Program-made: the position numbers and the translations under genes | Shown: in pieces, positions 1 through 9,018 of the stretch | How positions within the stretch are numbered: position 1 is the stretch's first letter | How the letters are laid out: each line of letters starts with the position of its first letter | The notes under the pieces: model-generated | What the model saw: the letters and a program-made list of their open reading frames with translations, nothing else | Database searches by the model: none | Told to the model about the DNA's origin: nothing | From: Yersinia massiliensis CCUG 53443 | GTDB lineage: Bacteria > Pseudomonadota > Gammaproteobacteria > Enterobacterales > Enterobacteriaceae | Assembly: GCF_000312485.1 (NCBI RefSeq) | Contig: NZ_HE997643.1 | Span: 224,195 to 288,194, forward strand | Length of the DNA: 64,000 bases | Reading direction: 5' to 3'

Positions 1-137
1 ACCTGCGAAGCAGGCAAGCGATGCGTGCGCTAGCGCGGGGGCTCCAAGGGGGTCACGCGCTTGTGACCCCATTGGCGGTTGAGGCATCAAAGCCAAGGTG
101 ATCGCCGATCTCATGTCAACCGAACCGATCACCAAAC
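1..137. repeat. Right end of a dispersed foldback repeat (copy A)
   Basis: This stretch matches 40386-40519 over about 135 bp in the same orientation, including the outer segment that reads GTCAACCGAACCGATCACC. It contains two hairpins: CCTGC/GCAGG near base 2, and GGGGTCAC/GTGACCCC around 49-72. It ends about 35 bp beyond the alaA stop codon, and the rest of the element lies left of the window. Small reading frames inside it look like by-products of the repeat. Confidence 0.8.
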
Positions 138-172
138 CGTTCACCAAACCACTAAACAAATGAAAGCTAACT

Positions 173-1387
173 TTACTGCCGATACGTCTCCAAAAACCGC
201 CCCAGCTTCCTCACTGCCATCTCCAACTCATCCACGCGCGGTAACGTCACAATCCGCACATGATCTGGATACGGCCAGTTAAAGGCACTGCCTTGGACCA
301 ACAACACTTTTTCCTGCAACAACAAATCCAACACCATTTTCTGGTCGTCATGCAGATTAAAGCGCTTCTGATCAATGCGTGGGAACATATACAACGCACC
401 CTGAGGTTTCACGCAGGAAACGCCGGGGATTTGGTTAATTAACTCCCAAGCACGATCGCGTTGCTCGTACAAGCGGCCACCCGGTTGGATAAACTCACTG
501 ATGCTCTGATAGCCGCCCAATGCCGTTTGAATCGCATGCTGCATAGGCACGTTGGCGCACAAACGCATCGATGCCAGCATTTCCAAACCTTCGATATAGC
601 CTTTCGCGTGTTTTTTCGGCCCATTAAGGACCATCCAGCCCTGACGGAAACCGGCGACACGATAAGTCTTGGACAGACCATTAAAAGTGACAGTCAGTAA
701 ATCCGGTGCTAACGCGGCAATAGAATGATGCTGGGCTTCGTCATATAAAATCTTATCGTAGATCTCATCGGCGAAAATAATGAGGTCATTCTGGCGCGCG
801 ATCTCAACAATCTCTAACAACAACTCTTTGCTATAGACCGCACCAGTTGGGTTGTTCGGGTTGATAATCACAATCCCACGGGTGCGCGGGGTGATCTTGC
901 TGCGAATATCGTCCAAATCAGGGAACCAACCTGACTCTTCATCGCACATATAATGCACAGCTTTACCGCTCGACAGCGAAACAGCTGCGGTCCATAACGG
1001 GTAATCTGGTGCTGGCACCAGCATTTCATCGCCAATATTCAGCAACGCCTGCATGGATTGCACTATCAACTCAGAAACACCGTTCCCAATGTAGATATCC
1101 TCGACAGTCAGGTCGCGCATATCCCGTGCCTGATAGTGCTGCATAATGGCTTTGCGCGCCGAAAAGAGGCCTTTGGAGTCGCAATAGCCTTGTGCCGTGG
1201 GCAAATTACGGATCACATCCACCAGAATTTCATCCGGTGCATCGAAACCAAACGGGGCAGGGTTGCCGATATTCAGTTTCAGAACCTTATTACCTTCCTC
1301 TTCAAGACGCTTAGCTTCTTTGAGCACTGGGCCGCGAATGTCGTAACAAACGTTGTCCAGTTTGTTGGATTTCTCAATAGGGGACAT
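173..1387 (-). CDS. alaA: Glutamate-pyruvate aminotransferase AlaA
   Basis: This is a cytosolic PLP-dependent class I/II aminotransferase that forms alanine from pyruvate and glutamate. The 404-residue length matches enterobacterial AlaA (about 405). The PLP-binding lysine sits in the GLSKTYRVAGFRQGW motif. The NPNNPTGAVY segment and the FADEIYDKILYD segment supply other cofactor contacts. The start is the ATG of MSPIEKSNKLD, as in enterobacterial homologues. The gene is divergent from lrhA across an 870-bp gap, and a repeat fragment lies just beyond its 3' end. The alaA-lrhA-nuo order is the same in E. coli. Confidence 0.95.
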   Translation of the reverse strand: MSPIEKSNKLDNVCYDIRGPVLKEAKRLEEEGNKVLKLNIGNPAPFGFDAPDEILVDVIRNLPTAQGYCDSKGLFSARKAIMQHYQARDMRDLTVEDIYIGNGVSELIVQSMQALLNIGDEMLVPAPDYPLWTAAVSLSSGKAVHYMCDEESGWFPDLDDIRSKITPRTRGIVIINPNNPTGAVYSKELLLEIVEIARQNDLIIFADEIYDKILYDEAQHHSIAALAPDLLTVTFNGLSKTYRVAGFRQGWMVLNGPKKHAKGYIEGLEMLASMRLCANVPMQHAIQTALGGYQSISEFIQPGGRLYEQRDRAWELINQIPGVSCVKPQGALYMFPRIDQKRFNLHDDQKMVLDLLLQEKVLLVQGSAFNWPYPDHVRIVTLPRVDELEMAVRKLGRFLETYRQ

Positions 1388-2257
1388 AAAAAATTGAGCC
1401 TTTTACTGGTAAAAGCGTGTCCTCAGCGTGGAACACGGCAAGGTCATCAATGTACTCCGACGGCGCTGCTTTTTGAAGATCTACGCACATCTTTAGTGCG
1501 AATGCTGGGTTTTACTTCAAACGGTGGCGCGTTGGCAGCAATGAAGCATTGGAGGTAGCGTTTTCACGATATCTCTTTACCTGAATGTAACATTGATGAA
1601 TTTATCTGAAGGTTTTCCCTACAAAACTCAGACAAACACAATCTTTAACAAAAAAAGAGCCATCACAAGGTTAAGACATTTTTATTTGCGACAAAGCATT
1701 GCTGTAATGATGCCAAACCCTCTCAGTGAGGCTTGGGCTTAAATATGAAAATCTTAATTCAACAGTTTATATCATCATACAAACAATGGGGGTACGGTTT
1801 AGGGAGGAATTGTAAATAGGAAAACTATTAAATATTATTAATGATATTTTTTGAGTTATTAATGTATATAAAGTGTTAGTGCTTGAATTTACTGGGCTAG
1901 ATTACTTGTCTTTATCCAAATAAATTGATGTTTTCTCAAGTCATTGTTCCTGATGCCCTAATTTAAATGAGATCTCATGGCGTATAATCAGGCCTAAAAT
2001 CCGGCGTTACTAAAGCAAAAAAATCTTCATAAATCGAAGATTTAGCTTTTTTTAATGACGCTATTCACAAACAACAGCGTAATTCAGTCAAAAGTTTTTT
2101 ATAAAAAGAGATAGCGGTAACGAAATATAAGTAAATTTTTTGCCCTACTCTAATGAGTGGGGTACTGTCATACTTAGCGTTGTCCCTTATTGATAGCGCT
2201 AATACTTAAACACCAGGGTAGTTTGTAATTAGAATTCAAAAAAGTGAAGAATACACT
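1388..2257. other. Long divergent intergenic region alaA/lrhA
   Basis: About 870 bp, AT-rich, with no supported gene. It must hold the alaA promoter near its left end and the lrhA promoter. A terminator-like hairpin lies at 2012-2053. A TATAAT hexamer occurs at 1983-1988 but I see no convincing -35 box at the right distance. Long leaders upstream of lrhA are usual in enterics. Confidence 0.6.
2012..2053. terminator. Terminator-like hairpin upstream of lrhA
   Basis: The arms AAATCTTC and GAAGATTT enclose a short loop. They are followed by a run of seven T on the plus strand, and a T run also follows on the minus strand, so the hairpin could act in both directions. It lies about 205 bp before the lrhA start. 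Confidence 0.5.
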
Positions 2258-3190
2258 ATGACAAATGCAAATCGTCCGATAATTAATCTCGACCTCGATC
2301 TGCTTAGAACCTTTGTAGCTGTTGCTGACTTGAATACTTTCGCCTCTGCTGCTGCGGCGGTTTGTCGAACTCAGTCAGCTGTTAGCCAACAAATGCAACG
2401 GTTAGAACAGTTAGTTGGTAAAGAGTTATTTGCCCGTCATGGGCGTAATAAATTACTGACTGAACATGGTCTCCAGTTACTTGGCTATGCCAGAAAAATA
2501 TTACGTTTTAACGATGAGGCTTGTACTTCTCTGATGTACAGCAATGTAGAAGGGTCGCTTGCTATTGGGGCATCTGATGATACCGCCGATACGCTGTTGC
2601 CTTTCTTGTTGAACCGGGTGGCGACACTATACCCTCGGCTGGCAATCGATGTGCGGGTGAAACGCAGCCCTCTTATCGCTGACATGCTGAGTAGTGGTGA
2701 GGTCAATTTGGCTATTACTACGGCCAAAGTTGACAACCATCCTCATGTCATTTTGAGAACATCACCGACGCTTTGGTATTGCTCTGCCGATTATCAATTC
2801 TTACCCGGCGAATCAGTACCTCTCGTGGTGATGGATGAGCCAAGTCCTTTCCGTGATATGGCAATAGAGCATCTCACCAGAGCCGGTATCGCATGGCGTA
2901 TCGCTTATGTAGCCTCTTCACTTTCTGCCATTCGAGCGGCAGTTAGAGCAGGGCTAGGTGTGACAGCTAGACCGATTGAGATGATGAGTCCTGATTTACG
3001 TGTGCTTGGTGAAACAGAAGGGCTACCTCGCCTGCCTGAAACACAGTACACACTCTGCAAAAGCAGTCTGTGTGACAATGAATTGGCATTAGCCATTTTC
3101 GATGCCATGCAGTCAGGCCATCAACATGATTTACAACCGGGGTCGGATTTAGTTTTAGATTCCGATTATTTGACAAGCAGTATAGATTAA
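2258..3190 (+). CDS. lrhA: LysR-type transcriptional regulator LrhA (RovM in Yersinia)
   Basis: LysR-family DNA-binding regulator of 310 residues. The N-terminal winged helix-turn-helix (about residues 10-70) has the typical LysR pattern [20 protein letters not shown] and [13 protein letters not shown] periplasmic-binding-protein-like effector domain follows. LrhA, HexA and PecT orthologues repress motility and virulence genes. The Yersinia orthologue RovM controls rovA, invasion and motility. Its position between alaA and nuo is the conserved enteric arrangement. A stem-loop plus T run follows the stop codon, so the gene is probably a single transcript. The effector, if any, is unknown. Confidence 0.92.
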   Translation: MTNANRPIINLDLDLLRTFVAVADLNTFASAAAAVCRTQSAVSQQMQRLEQLVGKELFARHGRNKLLTEHGLQLLGYARKILRFNDEACTSLMYSNVEGSLAIGASDDTADTLLPFLLNRVATLYPRLAIDVRVKRSPLIADMLSSGEVNLAITTAKVDNHPHVILRTSPTLWYCSADYQFLPGESVPLVVMDEPSPFRDMAIEHLTRAGIAWRIAYVASSLSAIRAAVRAGLGVTARPIEMMSPDLRVLGETEGLPRLPETQYTLCKSSLCDNELALAIFDAMQSGHQHDLQPGSDLVLDSDYLTSSID

Positions 3191-3215
3191 TCATTTCACT
3201 CAAGCATAACATCAT

Positions 3216-3244
3216 AAGCCCCTAATTTTAGGGGCTTTTTATTT
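3216..3244 (+). terminator. Rho-independent terminator of lrhA
   Basis: Inverted arms GCCCCTAA/TTAGGGGC are followed by five T residues, about 25 bp after the lrhA stop codon. Confidence 0.85.
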
Positions 3245-3866
3245 TTATCTATTTATAAAAAATGATTTTACTCCCTATTCAAATTAATTCTATGTTCAAA
3301 AGGTCGTTTTATTAGATTTGGCATTATTCAACAGGAGAAAACAAAAAATATAAACTAGAATTAAATACGATTAATATTCATTCTCATTTAATGGGGTGTT
3401 ATTTTTATTAAAACGCCGTTTCATTAATATTTAATAATAAAGTGCAACTTTTCCTACCGGATATTTATTAAATAACACTCAAAACGTGTTCTGGATCAAA
3501 AAAATACCCCTAGCTAGTGAGTGGAAGAACCGGATATTCCTGAGACAATGGTATAGTTAATGCGAAGTATGCAAGTTGGTTTATATGTGTATGTTCTGAT
3601 TTAACAAATGACTGACTCGATTTAGCTTGGGCGTCAGCACCAAATGTTAAGTAAGATCGTGCATTTGTAAATTAATCTGTTGTTACTTTTGTCAAAGTTG
3701 ACAAAAGGTTACTGAAAGGAGTAAAAAGCCCACAGTAAAACACTGGCTAAACAGCTGTAAAGACAGTGTGTTTTGTGTGGTTTTTATCCTTCCCTTTGAA
3801 TCGATGTGGTGCGCTAACTGCCAAGACAAGAGCAGGATGTTCGACACCACTTTTGATGAGTAAGCA
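3245..3866. other. nuo promoter and leader region
   Basis: About 620 bp without a gene, between the lrhA terminator and nuoA. It is AT-rich on the left. In E. coli the corresponding region holds the ArcA/NarL/Fis-controlled nuo promoters. Here a TACCCCT heptamer at 3505-3511 fits a NarL half-site, and a perfect palindrome lies at 3686-3707. I cannot place a promoter with confidence. Confidence 0.5.
3686..3707. promoter_or_regulatory. Perfect 10-bp-arm palindrome upstream of nuoA
   Basis: Arms CTTTTGTCAA and TTGACAAAAG are separated by two bases, 160 bp before nuoA. The symmetry suggests a dimeric regulator site in the nuo leader or promoter. The binding protein is unknown. Confidence 0.45.
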
Positions 3867-4325
3867 ATGCGTATGTCAACAACCACTGAAATTATCGCTC
3901 ATCATTGGGCGTTCGCTGTATTTTTGATCGGCGCTATCGGGCTGTGCGGTCTGATGCTGCTAGGCGCGTTCTTCCTGGGTGGGAGAGCTCGGGCCCGTGC
4001 AAAAAACGTCCCTTATGAGTCAGGTATAGACTCGGTAGGATCGGCGCGTATGCGTTTATCCGCTAAGTTTTACCTGGTCGCCATGTTTTTCGTTATTTTC
4101 GATGTTGAAGCCCTGTATCTATACGCGTGGTCAATCTCAATTCGTGAGAGTGGCTGGATAGGCTTTATCGAAGCAACCATTTTCATTTTGGTCCTTTTGG
4201 CTGGTTTGGTTTATCTGGTGCGCATCGGTGCGCTGGATTGGACGCCTGCACGCTCGAATCGTCGTGTAAGCAAACCGAGCATAGTCAAATACGCCAGCAG
4301 TCATCCGCAAGATAGTCGCCAATAA
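3867..4325 (+). CDS. nuoA: NADH-quinone oxidoreductase subunit A
   Basis: Small membrane subunit of complex I, near the quinone site and the junction with the peripheral arm. It has 152 residues, with three predicted membrane helices starting at about residues 15, 70 and 100. The loop segment [16 protein letters not shown] and the [21 protein letters not shown] helix are family signatures. An in-frame ATG lies two codons later (MSTTTEI) and could be the real start. First gene of the nuo operon; nuoB starts 18 bp downstream. Confidence 0.95.
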   Translation: MRMSTTTEIIAHHWAFAVFLIGAIGLCGLMLLGAFFLGGRARARAKNVPYESGIDSVGSARMRLSAKFYLVAMFFVIFDVEALYLYAWSISIRESGWIGFIEATIFILVLLAGLVYLVRIGALDWTPARSNRRVSKPSIVKYASSHPQDSRQ

Positions 4326-4343
4326 ATACAGTGAGGCATTAAC

Positions 4344-5021
4344 ATGGACTATACGCTCACCCGCATAGACCCTAACGGTGAGAACGACCGTTACCCCCTG
4401 CAAACTCAGGAAACCGTCAGCGGCGATCCTCTCGAGCAACATGTCCACCGCAGTGTTTACATGGGTAAACTTGAGAACGCCATGCATGACATGGTGAACT
4501 GGGGGCGTAAGAACTCTCTTTGGCCATATAACTTCGGCCTTTCTTGTTGTTATGTCGAAATGGTGACCTCGTTCACCGCCGTACATGACGTTGCTCGTTT
4601 CGGTGCAGAAGTGTTGCGTGCTTCTCCGCGTCAGGCTGACTTTATGGTCGTCGCTGGGACATGCTTTACTAAAATGGCTCCCGTCATTCAGCGTCTGTAC
4701 GAACAAATGCTCGAACCTAAATGGGTTATCTCCATGGGTGCCTGTGCTAACTCAGGTGGCATGTACGATATCTATTCCGTCGTGCAAGGCGTGGATAAAT
4801 TCCTGCCAGTTGATGTGTATATTCCTGGCTGCCCACCGCGCCCAGAAGCGTATATGCAAGCACTGTTGCTGCTACAGGAATCTATTGGTAAAGAGCGTCG
4901 TCCTCTTTCTTGGGTTGTCGGTGATCAAGGTGTCTACCGCGCCAACATGCAGCCAGAAAGAGAACGTAAGCATGCTGAACGTATTGCAGTAACTAACTTG
5001 CGTACACCTGACGAAATCTAA
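4344..5021 (+). CDS. nuoB: NADH-quinone oxidoreductase subunit B
   Basis: Peripheral-arm subunit carrying cluster N2, which passes electrons to quinone. It has 225 residues. The [4Fe-4S] ligands are visible in [10 protein letters not shown] (tandem cysteines), GTCFTKM and IPGCPPRPE. It follows nuoA closely. Its stop codon is buried in a stem-loop with a T run, and 139 bp separate it from nuoCD. Confidence 0.96.
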
Positions 5022-5046
5022 CGCTGGCCTTCGGTGTTAGATTTTT
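5014..5046 (+). terminator. Stem-loop with T run between nuoB and nuoCD
   Basis: Perfect 9-bp arms AAATCTAAC and GTTAGATTT enclose a 13-nt loop and run into T residues. The left arm includes the nuoB stop codon. Since nuoCD must be transcribed past it, it may be a partial terminator or an RNA stability element. Confidence 0.55.
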
Positions 5047-5160
5047 GTGCGTAAGTGATTTGTTCTTGGATGGGAACGTTTTTATCCAGAACATGTGTGC
5101 GGCAAATGACCACAAGATGACACATTCAGTGTGGTGCAAAAACAGTGTGGTGAATAAATA

Positions 5161-6957
5161 ATGACCGATTTAACGACGTCCGACAGCACCCTGCCAGCGT
5201 GGCAGACCCGTGATCATCTTGATGATCCGGTGATGGGTGAATTGTCGAACCGTTTTGGGCCTGAGGCCATTGTTGTTCAAGCAACCCGTACCGGTATGCC
5301 CGTGGTATGGGTGAAGCGTGAACAATTGCTGGAAGTAATGTCGTTCTTAAGAAAACAGCCGAAGCCTTATGTCATGCTATTTGATTTGCATGGTATGGAT
5401 GAACGCCTTCGTACTCACCGTCAGGGTCTTCCTGCTGCGGATTTTTCTGTTTTCTACCATCTGATTTCCATCGAACGCAACCGCGACATCATGCTGAAAG
5501 TGGCGCTGTCTGAAAAAGACTTACATGTGCCCACAGCCACCAAGATTTTTCCCAATGCCAACTGGTATGAGCGGGAAACCTGGGAGATGTTCGGTATCAA
5601 GTTCGAGGGTCACCCTCATCTGACGCGCATCATGATGCCGCAGAGCTGGGAAGGCCACCCGTTGCGTAAAGATTACCCAGCGCGAGCGACGGAGTTCGAT
5701 CCCTTTGTGCTGACCAAGCAGAAAGAAGATCTGGAAATGGAATCACTGACCTTCAAACCTGAAGATTGGGGTATGAGACGCGGGACTGAGAACGAGGACT
5801 TTATGTTCCTTAACCTTGGCCCGAACCACCCCTCTTCACATGGTGCGTTCCGTATCGTCTTGCAGCTTGATGGCGAAGAAATTGTCGATTGCGTACCGGA
5901 TGTGGGTTATCACCACCGTGGCGCGGAAAAAATGGGCGAGCGCCAATCTTGGCACAGCTACATTCCGTACACCGACCGTATCGAATACCTCGGCGGTTGC
6001 GTCAACGAAATGCCTTATGTACTCGCCGTTGAAAAATTGGCCGGTATCAAAGTGCCCGCGCGAGTCGATACTATTCGCGTGATGTTGTCCGAATTATTCC
6101 GCATCAACAGCCATTTACTGTACATCAGTACCTTTATCCAAGACGTCGGCGCAATGACGCCGGTGTTCTTCGCCTTTACCGACCGCCAGAAAGTGTACGA
6201 TTTGGTTGAAGCCATCACCGGCTTCCGTATGCATCCGGCTTGGTTCCGTATCGGTGGTGTGGCACATGACTTACCACGTGGTTGGGATCGCTTGCTGCGT
6301 GACTTCCTCGACTGGATGCCAAAACGACTCGATTCCTACGTCAAAGCGGCGTTACAGAACAGCATCCTTAAAGGGCGTTCTGTGGGCGTTGCCGCCTATA
6401 ATTCCAAAGAAGCTTTGGAGTGGGGCGTGACCGGTGCAGGCTTACGTGCGACCGGTGTTGAGTTTGACGTGCGTAAATGGCGTCCGTATTCCGGTTATGA
6501 AAACTTTGATTTTGAAGTGCCAATCGGCAATAACGGCGACTGCTATGATCGCGTGATGTTGAAAGTGGAAGAGTTGCGTCAAAGCCTGCGCATTCTGGAG
6601 CAATGTTACAAAAACATGCCAGAAGGGCCATTCAAGGCAGACCACCCACTGACAACACCGCCACCGAAAGAACGTACGCTTCAACATATCGAAACGCTGA
6701 TCACCCACTTCCTGCAAGTGTCATGGGGTCCGGTGATGCCAGCTAACGAATCATTCCAGATGGTTGAAGCGACGAAAGGGATCAATAGTTACTATCTGAC
6801 CAGTGACGCCAGCACCATGAGCTATCGCACCCGGATTCGTACACCAAGCTATGCGCATTTGCAGCAGATCCCTGCGGTTATCCGTGGCAGCCTGGTGTCT
6901 GACTTGATTGTCTATCTGGGCAGTATCGATTTTGTTATGTCTGATGTGGACCGCTAA
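5161..6957 (+). CDS. nuoC: NADH-quinone oxidoreductase fused subunit C/D
   Basis: Fused 30-kDa (NuoC) and 49-kDa (NuoD) subunits of the complex I connecting module, which builds the quinone pocket beside cluster N2. It has 598 residues. Residues 1 to about 190 are the C domain, ending with HPLRKDYPA. From about residue 200 is the D domain, with [13 protein letters not shown] and [12 protein letters not shown], which hold the histidines near the quinone site. The fusion is normal in Enterobacterales (nuoCD). nuoE starts two bases after the stop. Confidence 0.96.
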   Translation: MTDLTTSDSTLPAWQTRDHLDDPVMGELSNRFGPEAIVVQATRTGMPVVWVKREQLLEVMSFLRKQPKPYVMLFDLHGMDERLRTHRQGLPAADFSVFYHLISIERNRDIMLKVALSEKDLHVPTATKIFPNANWYERETWEMFGIKFEGHPHLTRIMMPQSWEGHPLRKDYPARATEFDPFVLTKQKEDLEMESLTFKPEDWGMRRGTENEDFMFLNLGPNHPSSHGAFRIVLQLDGEEIVDCVPDVGYHHRGAEKMGERQSWHSYIPYTDRIEYLGGCVNEMPYVLAVEKLAGIKVPARVDTIRVMLSELFRINSHLLYISTFIQDVGAMTPVFFAFTDRQKVYDLVEAITGFRMHPAWFRIGGVAHDLPRGWDRLLRDFLDWMPKRLDSYVKAALQNSILKGRSVGVAAYNSKEALEWGVTGAGLRATGVEFDVRKWRPYSGYENFDFEVPIGNNGDCYDRVMLKVEELRQSLRILEQCYKNMPEGPFKADHPLTTPPPKERTLQHIETLITHFLQVSWGPVMPANESFQMVEATKGINSYYLTSDASTMSYRTRIRTPSYAHLQQIPAVIRGSLVSDLIVYLGSIDFVMSDVDR

Positions 6958-6959
6958 TT

Positions 6960-7523
6960 ATGAGTGATCAAAAAGAGACTCAGGATCATAAAGAAAGCCA
7001 AAATGTGGTGGACCTGGCAGTCAATGCGGCTGAACCGGCGACCACAACTGACGTTTTCGAATTGAGCGCTGAAGAACGTGATGCCATCGAGCATGAAAAA
7101 CACCATTACGAAGATGCTCGCGCTGCGTCGATTGAAGCACTGAAAATTGTGCAAAAGCAACGCGGTTGGGTGCCGGATGGGGCGATTCACGCCATTGCTG
7201 ACGTGTTGGGTATCCCTGCCAGTGATGTGGAAGGGGTGGCGACATTCTACAGCCAAATCTTCCGTCAACCGGTTGGGCGTCATGTGATCCGTTACTGTGA
7301 CAGCGTGGTCTGCCACATCACCGGTTACCAAGGCATTCAGGCGGCAATTTCGAAAAAGCTCAGTATTCAGCCCGGCCAAACCACCTTTGACGGCCGCTTT
7401 ACGCTGCTGCCAACGTGCTGCTTAGGTAACTGTGATCGTGGTCCAACCATGATGATTGACGACGATACCCATAGCCACCTGAAACCTGAAGATATCGAAA
7501 AGTTACTGGAGCAATATCCATGA
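6960..7523 (+). CDS. nuoE: NADH-quinone oxidoreductase subunit E
   Basis: 24-kDa-type subunit of the NADH dehydrogenase module, with [2Fe-2S] cluster N1a. The protein has 187 residues. The four cysteine ligands lie in the [11 protein letters not shown] and [10 protein letters not shown] regions. The first 40 or so residues are acidic and low-complexity, so the protein is a little longer than E. coli NuoE (166). Its stop overlaps the nuoF start by four bases, which suggests translational coupling. Confidence 0.95.
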   Translation: MSDQKETQDHKESQNVVDLAVNAAEPATTTDVFELSAEERDAIEHEKHHYEDARAASIEALKIVQKQRGWVPDGAIHAIADVLGIPASDVEGVATFYSQIFRQPVGRHVIRYCDSVVCHITGYQGIQAAISKKLSIQPGQTTFDGRFTLLPTCCLGNCDRGPTMMIDDDTHSHLKPEDIEKLLEQYP

Positions 7524-8887
7524 CAGCTAACTCAGGTTTTATCAAAGAGGTGACTCGGACACCGGAAATGCACCCGCTAACTTGGCGCTTGCGTGATGAC
7601 AAACAGCCGGTATGGCTGGATGAATATCGCAGCAAAACCGGTTATTTAGGCGCTGAAAAAGCATTAAAAGGCATGGCACCGCCTGATGTTGTGAACTTAG
7701 TCAAAGACGCGGGTTTGAAAGGCCGTGGCGGCGCAGGTTTCTCCACCGGTTTGAAGTGGAGCCTGATGCCTAAAGACGAAAGCATGAACATCCGCTATCT
7801 GCTGTGTAACGCCGATGAAATGGAGCCGGGCACCTATAAAGACCGCCTGCTGATGGAGCAATTACCCCATCTGTTGGTGGAAGGGATGCTGATCAGTGCT
7901 TTTGCGCTGAAAGCATACCGTGGCTACATCTTCCTGCGTGGCGAATATATCGAAGCCGCCGCTAACTTGCGCCGTGCGATTGCTGAGGCAACCGAAGCTG
8001 GTTTACTAGGCAAAAATATCATGGGCAGCGGTTTTGATTTTGAACTGATTGTCCATACCGGTGCCGGCCGTTATATCTGCGGTGAAGAAACCGCACTGAT
8101 TAACTCACTGGAAGGCCGCCGCGCCAACCCACGTTCTAAGCCGCCTTTCCCTGCATCTTCGGGTGTTTGGGGCAAACCAACGTGCGTGAATAACGTTGAG
8201 ACGCTGTGTAACGTGCCAGCCATCCTTGAGCATGGCGTGGATTGGTATCAGGGGATCACTGCCGGTAAGAGTAACGATGCAGGCACCAAACTGATGGGAT
8301 TCTCTGGGCGGGTGAAAAACCCTGGCCTGTGGGAATTGCCGTTTGGTATCACTGCCCGTGAAATTCTGGAAGATTACGCCGGTGGCATGCGCGATGGTTT
8401 GAAGTTCAAAGCGTGGCAACCCGGTGGTGCAGGGACTGACTTCCTGACCGCTGATCATTTGGATTTGCCGATGGACTTCGAGAACATTGCCAAAGCAGGC
8501 AGCCGTTTAGGGACTGCGTTAGCGATGGCAGTAGACCACGAAATTGGCATGGTGCCACTGGTCCGCAATCTAGAAGAGTTCTTTGCCCGTGAATCCTGTG
8601 GCTGGTGTACACCTTGCCGCGATGGTTTGCCATGGAGCGTGAAGATCCTGCGTGCATTGGAGCGCGGCGAAGGTCAGCCGGGTGACATTGAGACGCTGGA
8701 ACAGCTATGCCGCTTCTTAGGGCCGGGCAAAACCTTCTGTGCTCACGCGCCGGGCGCGGTTGAACCACTACAAAGTGCGATCAAATATTTCCGAGAAGAA
8801 TTCGAAGCCGGGATCGCAACGAAGGACTATGGTAACACCCGAACCATAGCCGGTATTCAACCAAACCTCTTAAAAGCGCGCTGGTAG
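7520..8887 (+). CDS. nuoF: NADH-quinone oxidoreductase subunit F
   Basis: 51-kDa subunit that binds NADH, FMN and [4Fe-4S] cluster N3, the electron entry point of complex I. The protein has 455 residues. The nucleotide and FMN binding loop is [13 protein letters not shown] (about residue 70). The cluster motif [10 protein letters not shown] lies at about residue 357, with the distal cysteine in [10 protein letters not shown]. It overlaps nuoE by four bases and is followed by a 131-bp gap with two hairpins. Confidence 0.96.
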   Translation: MTANSGFIKEVTRTPEMHPLTWRLRDDKQPVWLDEYRSKTGYLGAEKALKGMAPPDVVNLVKDAGLKGRGGAGFSTGLKWSLMPKDESMNIRYLLCNADEMEPGTYKDRLLMEQLPHLLVEGMLISAFALKAYRGYIFLRGEYIEAAANLRRAIAEATEAGLLGKNIMGSGFDFELIVHTGAGRYICGEETALINSLEGRRANPRSKPPFPASSGVWGKPTCVNNVETLCNVPAILEHGVDWYQGITAGKSNDAGTKLMGFSGRVKNPGLWELPFGITAREILEDYAGGMRDGLKFKAWQPGGAGTDFLTADHLDLPMDFENIAKAGSRLGTALAMAVDHEIGMVPLVRNLEEFFARESCGWCTPCRDGLPWSVKILRALERGEGQPGDIETLEQLCRFLGPGKTFCAHAPGAVEPLQSAIKYFREEFEAGIATKDYGNTRTIAGIQPNLLKARW

Positions 8888-8898
8888 CAGCATTGACG

Positions 8899-8982
8899 CC
8901 CTTGCTGCTTTCAGCAGGGGCCAGAATTTTTGATTAACGCTTGTGAACGTACCCCTTCAAGGTCATCGAGACAGACCTTGAA
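8899..8982 (+). other. Two stem-loops in the nuoF-nuoG gap
   Basis: The first hairpin (8899-8920) has 9-bp arms with one G-T pair and a CTTT loop; a T5 run follows a few bases later. The second (8956-8982) has perfect arms TTCAAGGTC and GACCTTGAA around a 9-nt loop. They may tune expression or mRNA stability inside the operon. Confidence 0.5.
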
Positions 8983-9018
8983 TCGGTTCTAACGCAAGCC
9001 ACTTGGAAGCATGCTGAT

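Noticed and set aside
79-282. Small plus-strand frame in repeat copy A, and a similar one at 40374-40571
   Set aside because: Both come from the repeat itself and share a peptide only because the DNA is repeated; there are no ribosome sites, and the first runs into alaA antisense.
1058-1558. 166-codon plus-strand frame opposite alaA
   Set aside because: It overlaps the well-supported alaA gene, has no family pattern, and is a shadow of the other strand.
3505-3545. NarL heptamer and RcsB-box-like sequence in the nuo region
   Set aside because: One TACCCCT heptamer and a partial RcsB-like match (about 10 of 14) are too weak to call without more sites.
4137-4706. 189-codon minus-strand frame opposite nuoA-nuoB
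   Set aside because: It spans two strongly conserved nuo genes and their gap; no coding evidence of its own.
5161-6957. nuoC-nuoD fusion as a novelty
   Set aside because: The fused form is the normal state in Enterobacterales.
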